Of a stretch of DNA of 64,000 nt, positions 7,971 to 16,015 are shown one piece after another. The translations under genes were made by a program, and so were the position numbers. The notes beneath the pieces were generated by a model. The model was given only the letters and a program-made list of their open reading frames with translations. It had not been told where the DNA came from and searched no databases. Each line of letters opens with the position of its first letter. Within the stretch, counting starts at the first letter, position 1. The DNA lies in contig CAXUHF010000006.1 of NCBI GenBank assembly GCA_964250765.1, positions 16,316 through 80,315 of the forward strand. The letters are read 5' to 3'. The stretch is from JBBQVS01 sp964250765 (GTDB lineage: Bacteria > Chloroflexota > Ktedonobacteria > Ktedonobacterales > Ktedonobacteraceae).

Positions 7971-8459
7971 TTATACTGCTGACTGCGATTCCAGAGTTCC
8001 TTCTTTCACCCATCTACGGATGGCATTTAAGGTCGATTGAACAGCCCCAAGATAGTCATTCTCCGTCTGTTTCGCGTAGTCCTGTTCCTCTGGCGAATTG
8101 GGAGGGATACCTTCTTTCTCAAGTGAGAACGTGAAGCGGAGGAAGAGATCGCCCTTCTCATCCTCTTCAATCTCGTTCAGAATGGTACCAAGCGTGTTGC
8201 CAGAGAGTCGCTCAAACTGTACCTTTTGTTCGGGGAAGAATGTCACTCGCTCTTGAGCAGGGTCTCCTCGAACAATGATGTCACGTATCAAATAGTTATC
8301 GCCACGTTCTAAGGTTTCGCACTTGGTCATGACAGGAACGAATGGTAATGCATTCTCTGCTTTGAGGACTAAGCCTCGCCATACCTGATGGCGATTGAGT
8401 ACTGGTAGATCAGTGTTGTTCCTGTCGTTCACAGGAATGGAGCGGGTCATGGTAAACAT
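7971..8459 (-). CDS. AtaL-like (DUF1857) SRPBCC-fold protein
   Basis: The 162-residue protein starts FTMTRSIPVND and continues with LNRHQVWRGLVLKAENALPFVPVMTKCETLERGD, then RVTFFPEQKVQFER and TILNEIEEDEKGDLFLRFTFSLE. This is the pattern of AtaL-like proteins of the START/SRPBCC superfamily, which form a deep hydrophobic pocket for aromatic or polyketide ligands. The start at 8459 was chosen for its AAGGAGG; an ATG-like start at 8501 is less likely. It sits between the dioxygenase and SDR in the operon and may bind or modify the aromatic substrate. No enzymatic residue can be assigned with confidence. Confidence 0.7.
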   Translation of the reverse strand: MFTMTRSIPVNDRNNTDLPVLNRHQVWRGLVLKAENALPFVPVMTKCETLERGDNYLIRDIIVRGDPAQERVTFFPEQKVQFERLSGNTLGTILNEIEEDEKGDLFLRFTFSLEKEGIPPNSPEEQDYAKQTENDYLGAVQSTLNAIRRWVKEGTLESQSAV

Positions 8460-8504
8460 ACTGCCTCCTTCTTTGTTAGGCAATGTACTGCTGTATTCCA
8501 CATA

Positions 8505-8573
8505 CTACAAGACTAGAAAGATTTCAATGTAGAAGCAATGCAGAAGCTCATCGTTTTCTAACCGTTTGCTCAT
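8505..8573 (-). CDS. Possible 22-codon leader or truncated gene
   Basis: In the 255-base gap between the dioxygenase stop and the AtaL-like start, an ATG at 8573 is preceded by AAGGAGGAG at ideal spacing, the strongest ribosome site in the area. It opens 22 codons that end in TAG at 8505. The peptide has no recognised domain. It may be a translated leader, or the first codons of a gene lost by deletion. Translation is plausible; function is unknown. Confidence 0.25.
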   Translation of the reverse strand: MSKRLENDELLHCFYIEIFLVL

Positions 8574-8714
8574 GTCTTCTCCTCCTTGAATAGACACTTG
8601 TAACAAAATCTCAACTTGTTTGACTACTTCACTAGCGTTTTCAGCCTATCTAACCTTCGATTTCCACGATCATAAAATCGCCTGATTTCAGATTTTCTTC
8701 ATTGGATACAGTCG

Positions 8715-9683
8715 TTACACGCTCGTGACAGCGCTTATTGATTGAGCAATGTCAGAACCAGAGGTCAAGTATGATTCAGGTGCATGTGTTCCCCACATAT
8801 CAAAGCCTAATACTTCCGATTCTTGATTCCAGCGAATTGGCTTCCAATCAGGTGAGAAAATCAGCATGCCCCCGGTCCATATCTCTATACGGTGGCCTGA
8901 TGGTTCAAAAAAGTACAGAAAGGTTGCCCCACTTGTTCCATGCTTTCCTGGTCCCCACTCGATCTTCCCACCATGTTCCGTCAGGATGGTCGCAGCCCGC
9001 AACAGTTCTTCGGGGGAATCGACATAGTAGGCAACATGGTGCAATTTCGCGCCGCTCCCGCTTCGGTTGTACATCACCGCGATGTCGTGCGAGAGATTGG
9101 TAACGCTGAGCCACGAGCCGCGTCTTTGCCCATTCGCCCCTTCAACATAATAGCGGTGCTTCACATCCAGTACCCGTGTCAGCCACTCCTGCTCATGCGT
9201 TACATCGTTCGTCATAATATTGAAATGGTCAAAGCGACGTGGTGCTATGCCGTTCATAGGAAACTTGTACGGAAAGCTGGGAAGGGCTGATGCAAGTTCT
9301 GGGTCCTTCGTTGGGAACCACTCCATTTCCCAGTACAGTTCCATTGGAATACCCGCAGGAGAGACGAAGCGGATGGCTCTTCCCTGGCCCTTCTCAACGC
9401 CAGCTTCCACCCATGTAAAAGGAACGCCGACCTCCTCGAAACGATGTGCGAACTGTTCGAGGCTCTCAGCATCCTCCACACGCCATCCGAGATGTTCAAG
9501 AGCAGAGGTATCTCCTCGCTTGAGCATCAAGGTGTGATGTTCCCAATCTTGCCACGCACGTAGGTAGACGGTTTCTGCATCTTCATCAGTCACAAACAGC
9601 CCCATCGTCTCTGTAAAGAAGCGTTTTGAGGCTGCTAAGTCTTTTACACGGAGTTCTGCGTGTCCTGCATGAGCAATTTTCAT
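8715..9683 (-). CDS. Type I extradiol ring-cleavage dioxygenase (catechol 2,3-dioxygenase-like)
   Basis: The 322-residue product has two VOC modules, the usual layout of type I extradiol enzymes. In the C-terminal module the iron-binding triad is visible: His153 (RFDHFNI), His215 (KLHHVAYY) and Glu267 (HRIEIWTGG). The spacing is nearly the same as in XylE. Such enzymes open catechols next to the diol using Fe(II) and oxygen, giving a semialdehyde. The ATG at 9683 is preferred; a GTG at 9707 is possible. Upstream in the same operon lie an ACMSD-type decarboxylase and the full lower meta pathway, so the substrate is likely a catechol, perhaps carboxylated. A palindromic element lies between it and the decarboxylase gene. 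Confidence 0.92.
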   Translation of the reverse strand: MKIAHAGHAELRVKDLAASKRFFTETMGLFVTDEDAETVYLRAWQDWEHHTLMLKRGDTSALEHLGWRVEDAESLEQFAHRFEEVGVPFTWVEAGVEKGQGRAIRFVSPAGIPMELYWEMEWFPTKDPELASALPSFPYKFPMNGIAPRRFDHFNIMTNDVTHEQEWLTRVLDVKHRYYVEGANGQRRGSWLSVTNLSHDIAVMYNRSGSGAKLHHVAYYVDSPEELLRAATILTEHGGKIEWGPGKHGTSGATFLYFFEPSGHRIEIWTGGMLIFSPDWKPIRWNQESEVLGFDMWGTHAPESYLTSGSDIAQSISAVTSV

Positions 9684-9724
9684 CACTGACCTATCTTTCT
9701 CTAGCACCTACGCTAGACCTTATT

Positions 9725-9786
9725 GTAGAGACTTCTATCACAACCTTCTTTGTCTCTCCTTTTGTGATTGTGATAGAAGTCTCTAC
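9725..9786. repeat. Perfect 18-bp inverted repeat (MITE- or REP-like)
   Basis: GTAGAGACTTCTATCACA at 9725-9742 is perfectly complementary to 9769-9786, with a 26-base loop. The right arm contributes the stop codon of the ACMSD-like gene (9783-9785). It resembles the element at 60935-61031 in size and in its GTAG(A/G)GA ends, but the sequences differ inside. It may also slow transcription between the two genes. Confidence 0.75.
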
Positions 9787-10823
9787 TGGATTGCTGATCT
9801 AAGGAGTTGATCTCGTTGGAGAAAGCGTAATGCGTTTCTTCCTAGCATATCGGTTTGTTGCTGGACTGAAATATCTTGTATGGTGTCAATCACTGCTCCG
9901 GGTGGCTCCTCACGAAGAGGAAAAGGATAATCAGTTCCCATAAGCAGACGGTCTGCACCTAAGCGAGCGATAAGGACGTGAAGATTTAGCGTATCGTAGA
10001 CGAGTGTATCGTAGGTAAGAAGCTTTGCTGTCTCAGAAGGTTTTTTCGCTGTTGCCGTTTTCACATCGTCGAAGGCATGCCATGTTTGGTCGAGTCGCGG
10101 AAGCAGCCAGGGTAAGGTGCCACCTCCATGAGCAAAGCACAGTCGCAGATGAGGATGACGGTCGAGTAAACCGCACATGAGAAGAGAGGCGGCGGCAATG
10201 CCCGTCTCGGATGTATAGCCCATCGAGAAGACCATGCGATAGTTGCTGGTTCGCTCTGGCGCAAGGACCGTTGCAGGATGAATAAAGATGGCTGCTCCTA
10301 CCTCTTCACACGCCTGCCAGAATACCTCTAATGCTGGATCGTCAAGATTCCTGCCCTGAACGTTCGTTCCAATCTCAACGCCTGCCAGACCGAGATGTGT
10401 CACAGCGCGACGAACCTCAGTTGCCGCCAACGCTGGCTCCTGAAGTGGGACGGTACCAAGGCCAATAAAATGTTCAGGAGCGACAGCTACAGCTTGCGCA
10501 ATCTCCTCGTTTTGCATCTGTGCCAATTCGAGGACAGCCTGCGCTGAGAAGTGATAGGCAAAGGTGACTGGGATTGGTGAAAGAACCTGGACATCAATCC
10601 TTTCTGATGCCATATCCTTGAGACGCCGCTCAGGGTCCCAACTGCGCTCATCAATACGACGGTAGTGTTTGCCAGCATTATAGATATCTGCCTGGCATAC
10701 TCCGTTGTGAATTAGCGTCGGCCAGCCCTCACCGCCATACTTCTCTCCCATAGCTGGAAAATGCTCTGGAATAAAGTGCGTATGAAAATCGACGCGTACA
10801 CTGTCCTGTACTAGTTTCTGCAC
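9783..10823 (-). CDS. ACMSD-family amidohydrolase (carboxymuconate-semialdehyde-type decarboxylase)
   Basis: This 346-residue metal-dependent amidohydrolase carries His14 and His16 (DFHTHF), His182 (FIHP), His232 (FAHGGG) and Asp298 (GTDYPFP), the full metal and catalytic set of the ACMSD group. Known members decarboxylate 2-amino-3-carboxymuconate semialdehyde, 5-carboxy-2-hydroxymuconate semialdehyde, gamma-resorcylate or 5-carboxyvanillate. The start is GTG at 10823 with AAAGGA eight bases ahead. Because it sits directly upstream of an extradiol dioxygenase and downstream of the lower meta pathway, removal of a carboxyl group from the ring-opened product is the most likely role. The stop codon is provided by the inverted repeat at 9725-9786, so the original C-terminus may have been changed slightly. 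Confidence 0.88.
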   Translation of the reverse strand: MQKLVQDSVRVDFHTHFIPEHFPAMGEKYGGEGWPTLIHNGVCQADIYNAGKHYRRIDERSWDPERRLKDMASERIDVQVLSPIPVTFAYHFSAQAVLELAQMQNEEIAQAVAVAPEHFIGLGTVPLQEPALAATEVRRAVTHLGLAGVEIGTNVQGRNLDDPALEVFWQACEEVGAAIFIHPATVLAPERTSNYRMVFSMGYTSETGIAAASLLMCGLLDRHPHLRLCFAHGGGTLPWLLPRLDQTWHAFDDVKTATAKKPSETAKLLTYDTLVYDTLNLHVLIARLGADRLLMGTDYPFPLREEPPGAVIDTIQDISVQQQTDMLGRNALRFLQRDQLLRSAIQ

Positions 10824-10891
10824 TTTACTTTTCCTTTCAGAGCATCATATGTACCACTATTATATATAACCTGCGTTCTTAATTTCCTCAT

Positions 10892-11971
10892 TTAGACTTT
10901 TGGCTCTAGCTCAACCGCTACGTCGGCGATTGTCTCTTCCAATTGTTGATGCCGAAGTGGTGGATGTGTTTGATTGTCGCGCGCTAATTCGAGTGCCACG
11001 TCCAATATCCAATCCTCTTGTCCTGCTACCGCCTTACGTCGGCCCAGTTCCGTCAAGATATCACGAGGATCGACTCCGTAGCGTTCTCCTGCCTTCCGAG
11101 CGTGAAGCAAGAAGGTGGAATAGACGCCTGCATAGCCAATGCTGATGGCATCCCGGTTCGGTATTGGCTGGAAAGGCATCATTGGCGCGATGACGTACTC
11201 GGCGGCGTCCATCAGCTTGTAGACATCTAATCCGGGATTGATGCCCATTTTCTCAAGTACAACGGCTAACAGTTCAGTAGGGGCGTTCCCAGCACCCGCT
11301 CCCAAACCGCGCAGACAACCATCTAACTGATCAGCACCCGCCTCTAACGCTGCCAGGCTATTTCCCACTGCCACTCCCAGATTGTTATGTGCGTGAAATC
11401 CGACTTGAATAGTGAGTGCGTCCTTGAGTGCTTTAACTCGTGCATAGGCATCGTGAGGGAGCATGGCACCAGCAGAGTCCACGATATAGACACAATCCGC
11501 TCCATAGGACTCCATGAGTTGTGCTTGCTGAACAAGGTCAGCAGGCGGACGCATATGTGCCATCATCAGGAATCCTACCGTCTCCATCCCTAGCTCTTTG
11601 GCAATGCCGAAGTGTTCCTCCGAGATATCAGCTTCGGTGCATTGTGTGGCGATACGCACCACTTGCACTCCACGCTCGAATGCCTCTTTCAGTTCCTTGA
11701 CCGTCCCTATACCGGGTATGAGAAGTGCAGCAATTCTTGCCTGAGTGCAGACATTGCGTGCCGCAGTAATCAGTTCCATCTCTGAGGTACTGGAGAAACC
11801 GTACTGAAGTGAGGAGCCAGATAAGCCATCTCCGTGCGTAACCTCGATGACTGGAACTCCCGCTTCGTCGAGAGCCTGTGCTACTGCTTTGACCTGTTGC
11901 GTCGTAAACTGATGGCGCATTGGATGCGAGCCATCACGCAAACTACTATCTGTAATACGCGGTGCTTTCAT
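10892..11971 (-). CDS. mhpE: 4-hydroxy-2-oxovalerate aldolase
   Basis: A 359-residue HMGL-like TIM-barrel class II aldolase. ITDSSLRDGSHPM at the start supplies the catalytic Arg and metal-binding Asp, and VGFHAHNNLGVAVGNS supplies the two metal His residues. The enzyme splits 4-hydroxy-2-oxovalerate into pyruvate and acetaldehyde. It normally forms a channelling complex with the acylating acetaldehyde dehydrogenase, whose gene ends one base before this ATG. The usual first motif reads LRDG(M/N)H; here it is LRDGSH. The symbol follows the E. coli mhp naming and indicates function rather than proven orthology. Confidence 0.94.
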   Translation of the reverse strand: MKAPRITDSSLRDGSHPMRHQFTTQQVKAVAQALDEAGVPVIEVTHGDGLSGSSLQYGFSSTSEMELITAARNVCTQARIAALLIPGIGTVKELKEAFERGVQVVRIATQCTEADISEEHFGIAKELGMETVGFLMMAHMRPPADLVQQAQLMESYGADCVYIVDSAGAMLPHDAYARVKALKDALTIQVGFHAHNNLGVAVGNSLAALEAGADQLDGCLRGLGAGAGNAPTELLAVVLEKMGINPGLDVYKLMDAAEYVIAPMMPFQPIPNRDAISIGYAGVYSTFLLHARKAGERYGVDPRDILTELGRRKAVAGQEDWILDVALELARDNQTHPPLRHQQLEETIADVAVELEPKV

Positions 11972-11972
11972 C

Positions 11973-12905
11973 CTACTCGCCCTCCTTCACAGCTAAGAGG
12001 CGGCGAGCAATTGCCTCGCCAACACGACGAGCGGCAGAGGTCATAATGTCCAGATTGCCAGCATACTTGGGCAGATAATCCCCTGCCCCTTCGACCTCTA
12101 GCAGCATCGTCACCACGGGCTTTTTCCCCCACGCCGTCTCTTGCACCTCGAACACAGGAGGATTCTTGAGATGATACCCCGGCACATATTCCTGAACTTC
12201 AGCCTCCATGCGTTCAATAGAAGCCATAACCTCAGCCCGATCAAACTCGCCTTCGGGAAGAACATAGACGGTATTACGCATCATGATAGGAGGATCAGCC
12301 GGATTGAGAATGATGATAGCCTTCCCCTGCTTGGCACCACCGACGACCTCGAGAGCTTTAGACGTTGTTTCTGTAAATTCATCAATGTTCTGCCGTGTGC
12401 CTGGTCCAGCGGAAAGACTAGAGATGGTACTAACCATTTCTGCATACTGTACCGGAGTTGTGCGGCTTACAGCGTAGACCATAGGAGCCGTCGCTTGACC
12501 ACCACATGTGACCATGTTGACATTCACGGAGTCGATATACTCCGTGAGGTTCGCTGGAGGAACAACGTAGGGACCACGTGCGGCAGGAGTTAGATCAATA
12601 GCGATGCGTCCGGCTTCACGTAGTGCTTTGGCATGGCGTACATGCGCTTTGGCACTGGTCGCATCAAAGACTATTTTGACCTCTGCATGCTCCAATATTG
12701 CCTGAATACCTTCTGCACTGCTATCGATGCCTAAAGAACGCGCCCGCGCCAGTCCCTCGGAATCGGGATCAATTCCAGCGAGGAGAACCAGTTCCATATG
12801 ACCGGGTTGTTTCAGAAGCTTATACATCAGGTCGCTCCCGATGTTCCCGGAGCCAAGAATTGCGACTTTGATTCGCTTGTCTGACAACACATGTGGTACG
12901 TCCAT
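11973..12905 (-). CDS. mhpF: Acetaldehyde dehydrogenase (acylating)
   Basis: A 310-residue enzyme with KVAILGSGNIGSDLM (NAD-binding) and the catalytic Cys in NMVTCGGQATAPMVYAV. It oxidises acetaldehyde to acetyl-CoA with NAD and CoA, completing the lower meta pathway with the aldolase encoded next. The ATG at 12905 was chosen for its GGGAGA site. A TTG at 12950, overlapping the hydratase gene, would add 15 residues not typical of the family. The late QETAWGKKPVVTMLLEVEGAGDYLPKYAGNLDIMTSAA is characteristic of BphJ/DmpF/MhpF. It is translationally close to both neighbours. Confidence 0.95.
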   Translation of the reverse strand: MDVPHVLSDKRIKVAILGSGNIGSDLMYKLLKQPGHMELVLLAGIDPDSEGLARARSLGIDSSAEGIQAILEHAEVKIVFDATSAKAHVRHAKALREAGRIAIDLTPAARGPYVVPPANLTEYIDSVNVNMVTCGGQATAPMVYAVSRTTPVQYAEMVSTISSLSAGPGTRQNIDEFTETTSKALEVVGGAKQGKAIIILNPADPPIMMRNTVYVLPEGEFDRAEVMASIERMEAEVQEYVPGYHLKNPPVFEVQETAWGKKPVVTMLLEVEGAGDYLPKYAGNLDIMTSAARRVGEAIARRLLAVKEGE

Positions 12906-12942
12906 TGAGTCTCCCTGTACGTGTCCAGGTGCTTTTGTCTGC

Positions 12943-13722
12943 TTATTCAAAATGCACCGAGACTTCGCCTAACGTGGTAAACGTGGCACGATAGGTCTCA
13001 CCCACCGCAACAGTGGCGGCAGCACACATAGCACCTGGTAAGACAAGCTGACCCGCCAACAAGCTCACATCAAACTCCGCAAGCTTGTTTGCTAACCATG
13101 CGACAGCCGCCGCCGGATGACCAAGTACTGCTGCACCGTTACCCGATCCAACTGTCTCGCCATTCCGTGTGAGAACGACACTCTCCGTTTGGAGATTCAG
13201 CGCATGCAATGGCATATACTCTCGATTCACAATCACTCGCGCAGATGAAGCGTTATCGGCAATGGTATCAATAAGCTTGATTCGCCAATTTGCAATCCTG
13301 CTATCAACAAGTTCGAGCGATGGACTGACTCCTCGCGTTGCGGCTAACACATCATCAACCGTGATGCCCGGTCCGCGCAGGTCTTTTGCCAACCAGAAGG
13401 CGATCTCCGGTTCTACACGAGGCTGAAGAAAGTGGTCACGCTTCAGTGTGCTCCCCGATGGCACGACCATCGTGTCGAGCAAAAACCCATAATCTGGCTG
13501 GTCAACCCCCAGAAGTTCTTGCATGGCACGACTGGTGAGACCAATTTTTCGCCCAATAAGCCGCGTGTTCTCTGCTTGTTTCATCGCAAACCACGCACTC
13601 TGAATAGCGTATGCCTGCTCTTGCGTAAGCTCTGGATACGTCTCGCTCAGAGGCGTCAAGGGTATCCGACTTTGTTCAGCGTGGGCAAGCTGTACAGCGA
13701 TGTCTTGATAGATGTTGTTCAT
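12943..13722 (-). CDS. mhpD: 2-keto-4-pentenoate hydratase / 2-oxo-hexenedioate decarboxylase family
   Basis: This 259-residue protein shows RLIGRKIGLTSRAMQ, the metal-binding VEPEIAFWL (two Glu), SLELVDSRIANW with another acidic ligand, and GAAVLGHPAAAVAWLANKL. These are shared by MhpD-type hydratases and DmpH-type decarboxylases. The former add water to 2-hydroxypenta-2,4-dienoate to make 4-hydroxy-2-oxovalerate. Because the operon has a C-C hydrolase but no tautomerase or semialdehyde dehydrogenase, the hydratase role is more likely. It lies between the hydrolase (57 bases upstream) and the dehydrogenase gene. Confidence 0.9.
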   Translation of the reverse strand: MNNIYQDIAVQLAHAEQSRIPLTPLSETYPELTQEQAYAIQSAWFAMKQAENTRLIGRKIGLTSRAMQELLGVDQPDYGFLLDTMVVPSGSTLKRDHFLQPRVEPEIAFWLAKDLRGPGITVDDVLAATRGVSPSLELVDSRIANWRIKLIDTIADNASSARVIVNREYMPLHALNLQTESVVLTRNGETVGSGNGAAVLGHPAAAVAWLANKLAEFDVSLLAGQLVLPGAMCAAATVAVGETYRATFTTLGEVSVHFE

Positions 13723-13779
13723 GATGTCTCTCTTGATTCACGAGTGGACCACAATCAACTGATGCTAGAAGAATGGCTT

Positions 13780-14616
13780 TTAGGATGCGTCCGTCAAGAA
13801 ATCGCGCACGAGCCTGTTAAAGGCAACGGCGTATTCGGTCTGTGTCCAATGACCACAGTGACCAAAAACATGTAATTGAACGTTCTCTAGTGTATTCAGC
13901 AATGTGAGACTTGTAGCAAGTGGAATAACACGGTCTTCACGCCCATGAAAAAGCAGTGTTGGTGCATGTACCTCACGTAGACGCTCTTCATAAGCAGCAA
14001 GCGCATCTACCCCATGCTGACGCGGAGTAGGGAACATGCTAGAAAAAGCCTCCTGCATTCCTGATCGAATACTTGATATATATCGCTGTTCAGCTAGTGC
14101 GTCGGTCACAAGTTTTCGGTCATATGCAAAGATGTCGATCAGTTTTTTCATGTTGGCTATGCTTGGTGTATACCCCCAGACAGCATCAAGACCTTCGGTG
14201 ATTGGAAAATGCACACCCATTGCTCCCATGAGTACCAGCTTATCGACGGCTTCTGGATGGGTTACGGCGGCTGCAAGAGCGACGGCGGCACCCATCGAGT
14301 TTCCGACAAGATGAGCTTTTGTCACTCCCACGGCACGCATGAAGCTGAAGAGATGTTCGGTCCACTGCTCTAGTCCATATGCATGCTGTGAGGGCAGTTC
14401 AGTATAGCCGAAGCCAAGTTGATCGTAGGCAAAAACATGGAAACGTTCGGCGACATAGGGAAGGGCGAGCCGCCAGTTGGACCATGCTGATACACCAGGG
14501 CCAGAACCATGAATGAAGATGACAGGTGTACCCGTTCCCGCCTCGTGATAGTTGGTCATCACATTACCAGCTCGAATGGATTTGCCAATTTCGGGAGTTG
14601 TCTGCGCTTGTGTCAT
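13780..14616 (-). CDS. Alpha/beta hydrolase, meta-cleavage product hydrolase type
   Basis: The 278-residue protein has the C-C hydrolase pattern: IFIHGSGPGVSAWSNW (oxyanion region), the nucleophile Ser in VGNSMGAAVA, the acid in GREDRVIP and the base in GHCGHWTQ. MhpC/BphD/DmpD enzymes cut the ring-opened dienoate into a carboxylic acid (or formate) and 2-hydroxypenta-2,4-dienoate. The ATG at 14616 is chosen; a TTG at 14637 is possible. It is the first gene of the nine-gene operon and lies divergent from the IclR regulator, with regulatory repeats between them. Substrate side-chain size cannot be inferred. Confidence 0.9.
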   Translation of the reverse strand: MTQAQTTPEIGKSIRAGNVMTNYHEAGTGTPVIFIHGSGPGVSAWSNWRLALPYVAERFHVFAYDQLGFGYTELPSQHAYGLEQWTEHLFSFMRAVGVTKAHLVGNSMGAAVALAAAVTHPEAVDKLVLMGAMGVHFPITEGLDAVWGYTPSIANMKKLIDIFAYDRKLVTDALAEQRYISSIRSGMQEAFSSMFPTPRQHGVDALAAYEERLREVHAPTLLFHGREDRVIPLATSLTLLNTLENVQLHVFGHCGHWTQTEYAVAFNRLVRDFLTDAS

Positions 14617-14672
14617 AGGGGTTCTACACCTCTTCAATACTAACTTCAGAATCGTCTAAAATGATGTCAACG

Positions 14673-14714
14673 TTCTCTTTAGAAGTTAAGTATATGTTTG
14701 ACTTTCTCTTTAGA
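14673..14714. promoter_or_regulatory. Direct repeat, candidate IclR operator
   Basis: TTCTCTTTAGA occurs at 14673-14683 and again at 14704-14714, 31 bases apart (about three helical turns), in the divergent region between the ring-cleavage operon and the IclR gene. A TTGACA on the minus strand (14670-14665) points at the operon, but no good -10 follows, as expected for an activator-dependent promoter. Confidence 0.4.
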
Positions 14715-14753
14715 CAAGGATATTGTTCGAGAATGTCGGACAATGCAAAGGAC

Positions 14754-14782
14754 TTGACGAACAAACTCCTACTGTGTATAAA
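14754..14782 (+). promoter_or_regulatory. Promoter for the IclR gene
   Basis: TTGACG (14754-14759), a 17-base spacer and TATAAA (14777-14782) form a near-consensus sigma-70-type promoter facing the IclR gene. The leader to the ATG at 14909 would be about 120 bases. Confidence 0.55.
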
Positions 14783-14908
14783 TTACTTTAATATCAATAC
14801 GTTTGAACGTTAATTTTTTAATGTGGAAATTTAATGTAGATTATAGAGTAGTCCTTCTTGTATCGCTCGTGTTGTATGCTAGTGTATCAGTATTACTCAT
14901 AGGCATTC

Positions 14909-15742
14909 ATGTCTATAGAGAGGGTCAATGGTGACGTTGTTATGCTGAATACTGTATCTAAAGTAGGCAAGGTACTTGATCTTTTCTCTTTCAAACAGCC
15001 GGAGTGGGGTGTAAGCGAAGTAGCAAAAGCTTTACACCTTCCAAAATCAACGGCAAGTGATATCATGACGAGTTTAACAGAACAAAGACTACTCACCCGT
15101 GTACAAGGGGGACGCTATCGACTCGGTTGGCGATTCTTCGAGCTGAGTCAGGTGCTCTTAGAGAACACGGAATTTTGCATTGAGGCACGCCTTGTGATGC
15201 AAGAGTTAGTTGAACGTTGGGGAGAAACAACGCATCTCGCAGTATTAGACGGTGCTCAAGTTCTCTACGTCGAGAAACTGCAAGCAACTCCTGCTGTACA
15301 AATTCTCCTTTCACGGGTCGGAGGACGGCTTCCAGCACATTGTAGCGCGGTGGGGAAAGTGTTACTGTCCCATCAAGAGCAATATAGAGTGCCTCAACTG
15401 CTTGAAGACCTGAATATGCTCGCATTCACACCAAACACAATTACAACTCTCGACAAACTCACACAAGAGTTGGAAGAGGTGCAAAGACGTGGCTATGCCT
15501 ACGACCACGAAGAAGTGGCACTTGGCTTATGCTGTATTGCTGCCCCTATACGCGATCTCGACGGGAAAGTTATTGCCGCTATCAGTTTATCCGTCCCAAC
15601 CCAGCGATTTTATCCCCAACAAGAGAATTATGCGGCCATCATTCTCAAATCGGCCCAACGCATCTCCGAAAATCTCGGATACAGGATGAATAAGTCTATT
15701 CATATGAATCGAACACAGAAATTGACAGCAACCATAGTGTGA
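14909..15742 (+). CDS. IclR-family transcriptional regulator
   Basis: A 277-residue regulator. The N-terminal winged helix (about residues 12-75) contains VLDLFSFKQPEWGVSEVAKALHLPKSTASDIMTSL. The effector domain carries HCSAVGKVLLSH and ALGLCCIAAPIRDLDGKVIAAISLSVP, the standard IclR ligand-binding motifs. The ATG at 14909 is used; an ATG at 14942 is also possible. IclR proteins often control aromatic degradation (PcaR, PobR, MhpR-like), binding the substrate or an intermediate. Its divergent position makes the nine-gene meta-cleavage operon its likely target. It has a strong promoter of its own. Confidence 0.93.
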   Translation: MSIERVNGDVVMLNTVSKVGKVLDLFSFKQPEWGVSEVAKALHLPKSTASDIMTSLTEQRLLTRVQGGRYRLGWRFFELSQVLLENTEFCIEARLVMQELVERWGETTHLAVLDGAQVLYVEKLQATPAVQILLSRVGGRLPAHCSAVGKVLLSHQEQYRVPQLLEDLNMLAFTPNTITTLDKLTQELEEVQRRGYAYDHEEVALGLCCIAAPIRDLDGKVIAAISLSVPTQRFYPQQENYAAIILKSAQRISENLGYRMNKSIHMNRTQKLTATIV

Positions 15743-15959
15743 TGTTAACAATCAGCACAGTTATGCCTCTTCGCTCATCTCCCAACTGGACTATCCTCTA
15801 GGCTCGCTTAAGGTTACGTGGTCGGGACTATATTGTCAACGGGGAAATTAGCGAACACTTCAGACACGTCTCCTGGTAAAATATGCTCTTCTGACACGCA
15901 TGCGGCATGAACCTGATGGGCCTCTTGTAGAGTTGAGGAGTGTTGATGATTCTGGTGGA

Positions 15960-15989
15960 GGGCACTCAGGAGACGAACTCCGAGTGCCC
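15960..15989. terminator. Stem-loop in the convergent gap 15743-16015
   Basis: GGGCACTC (15960-15967) pairs with GAGTGCCC (15982-15989), and GGAG/CTCC continue the stem after one bulge. It lies just past the end of the sugar permease operon (minus strand) and may end it, although no T run follows. The rest of this 273-base gap holds nothing else recognisable; a 64-codon open frame on the minus strand has no known similarity. Confidence 0.4.
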
Positions 15990-16015
15990 CAAAAGGAAGG
16001 AAGTACAATCCATCT

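Noticed and set aside
15814..16008. 64-codon minus-strand frame after the sugar permease
   Set aside because: It contains the stem-loop at 15960-15989, lacks a good ribosome site and has no recognisable similarity.
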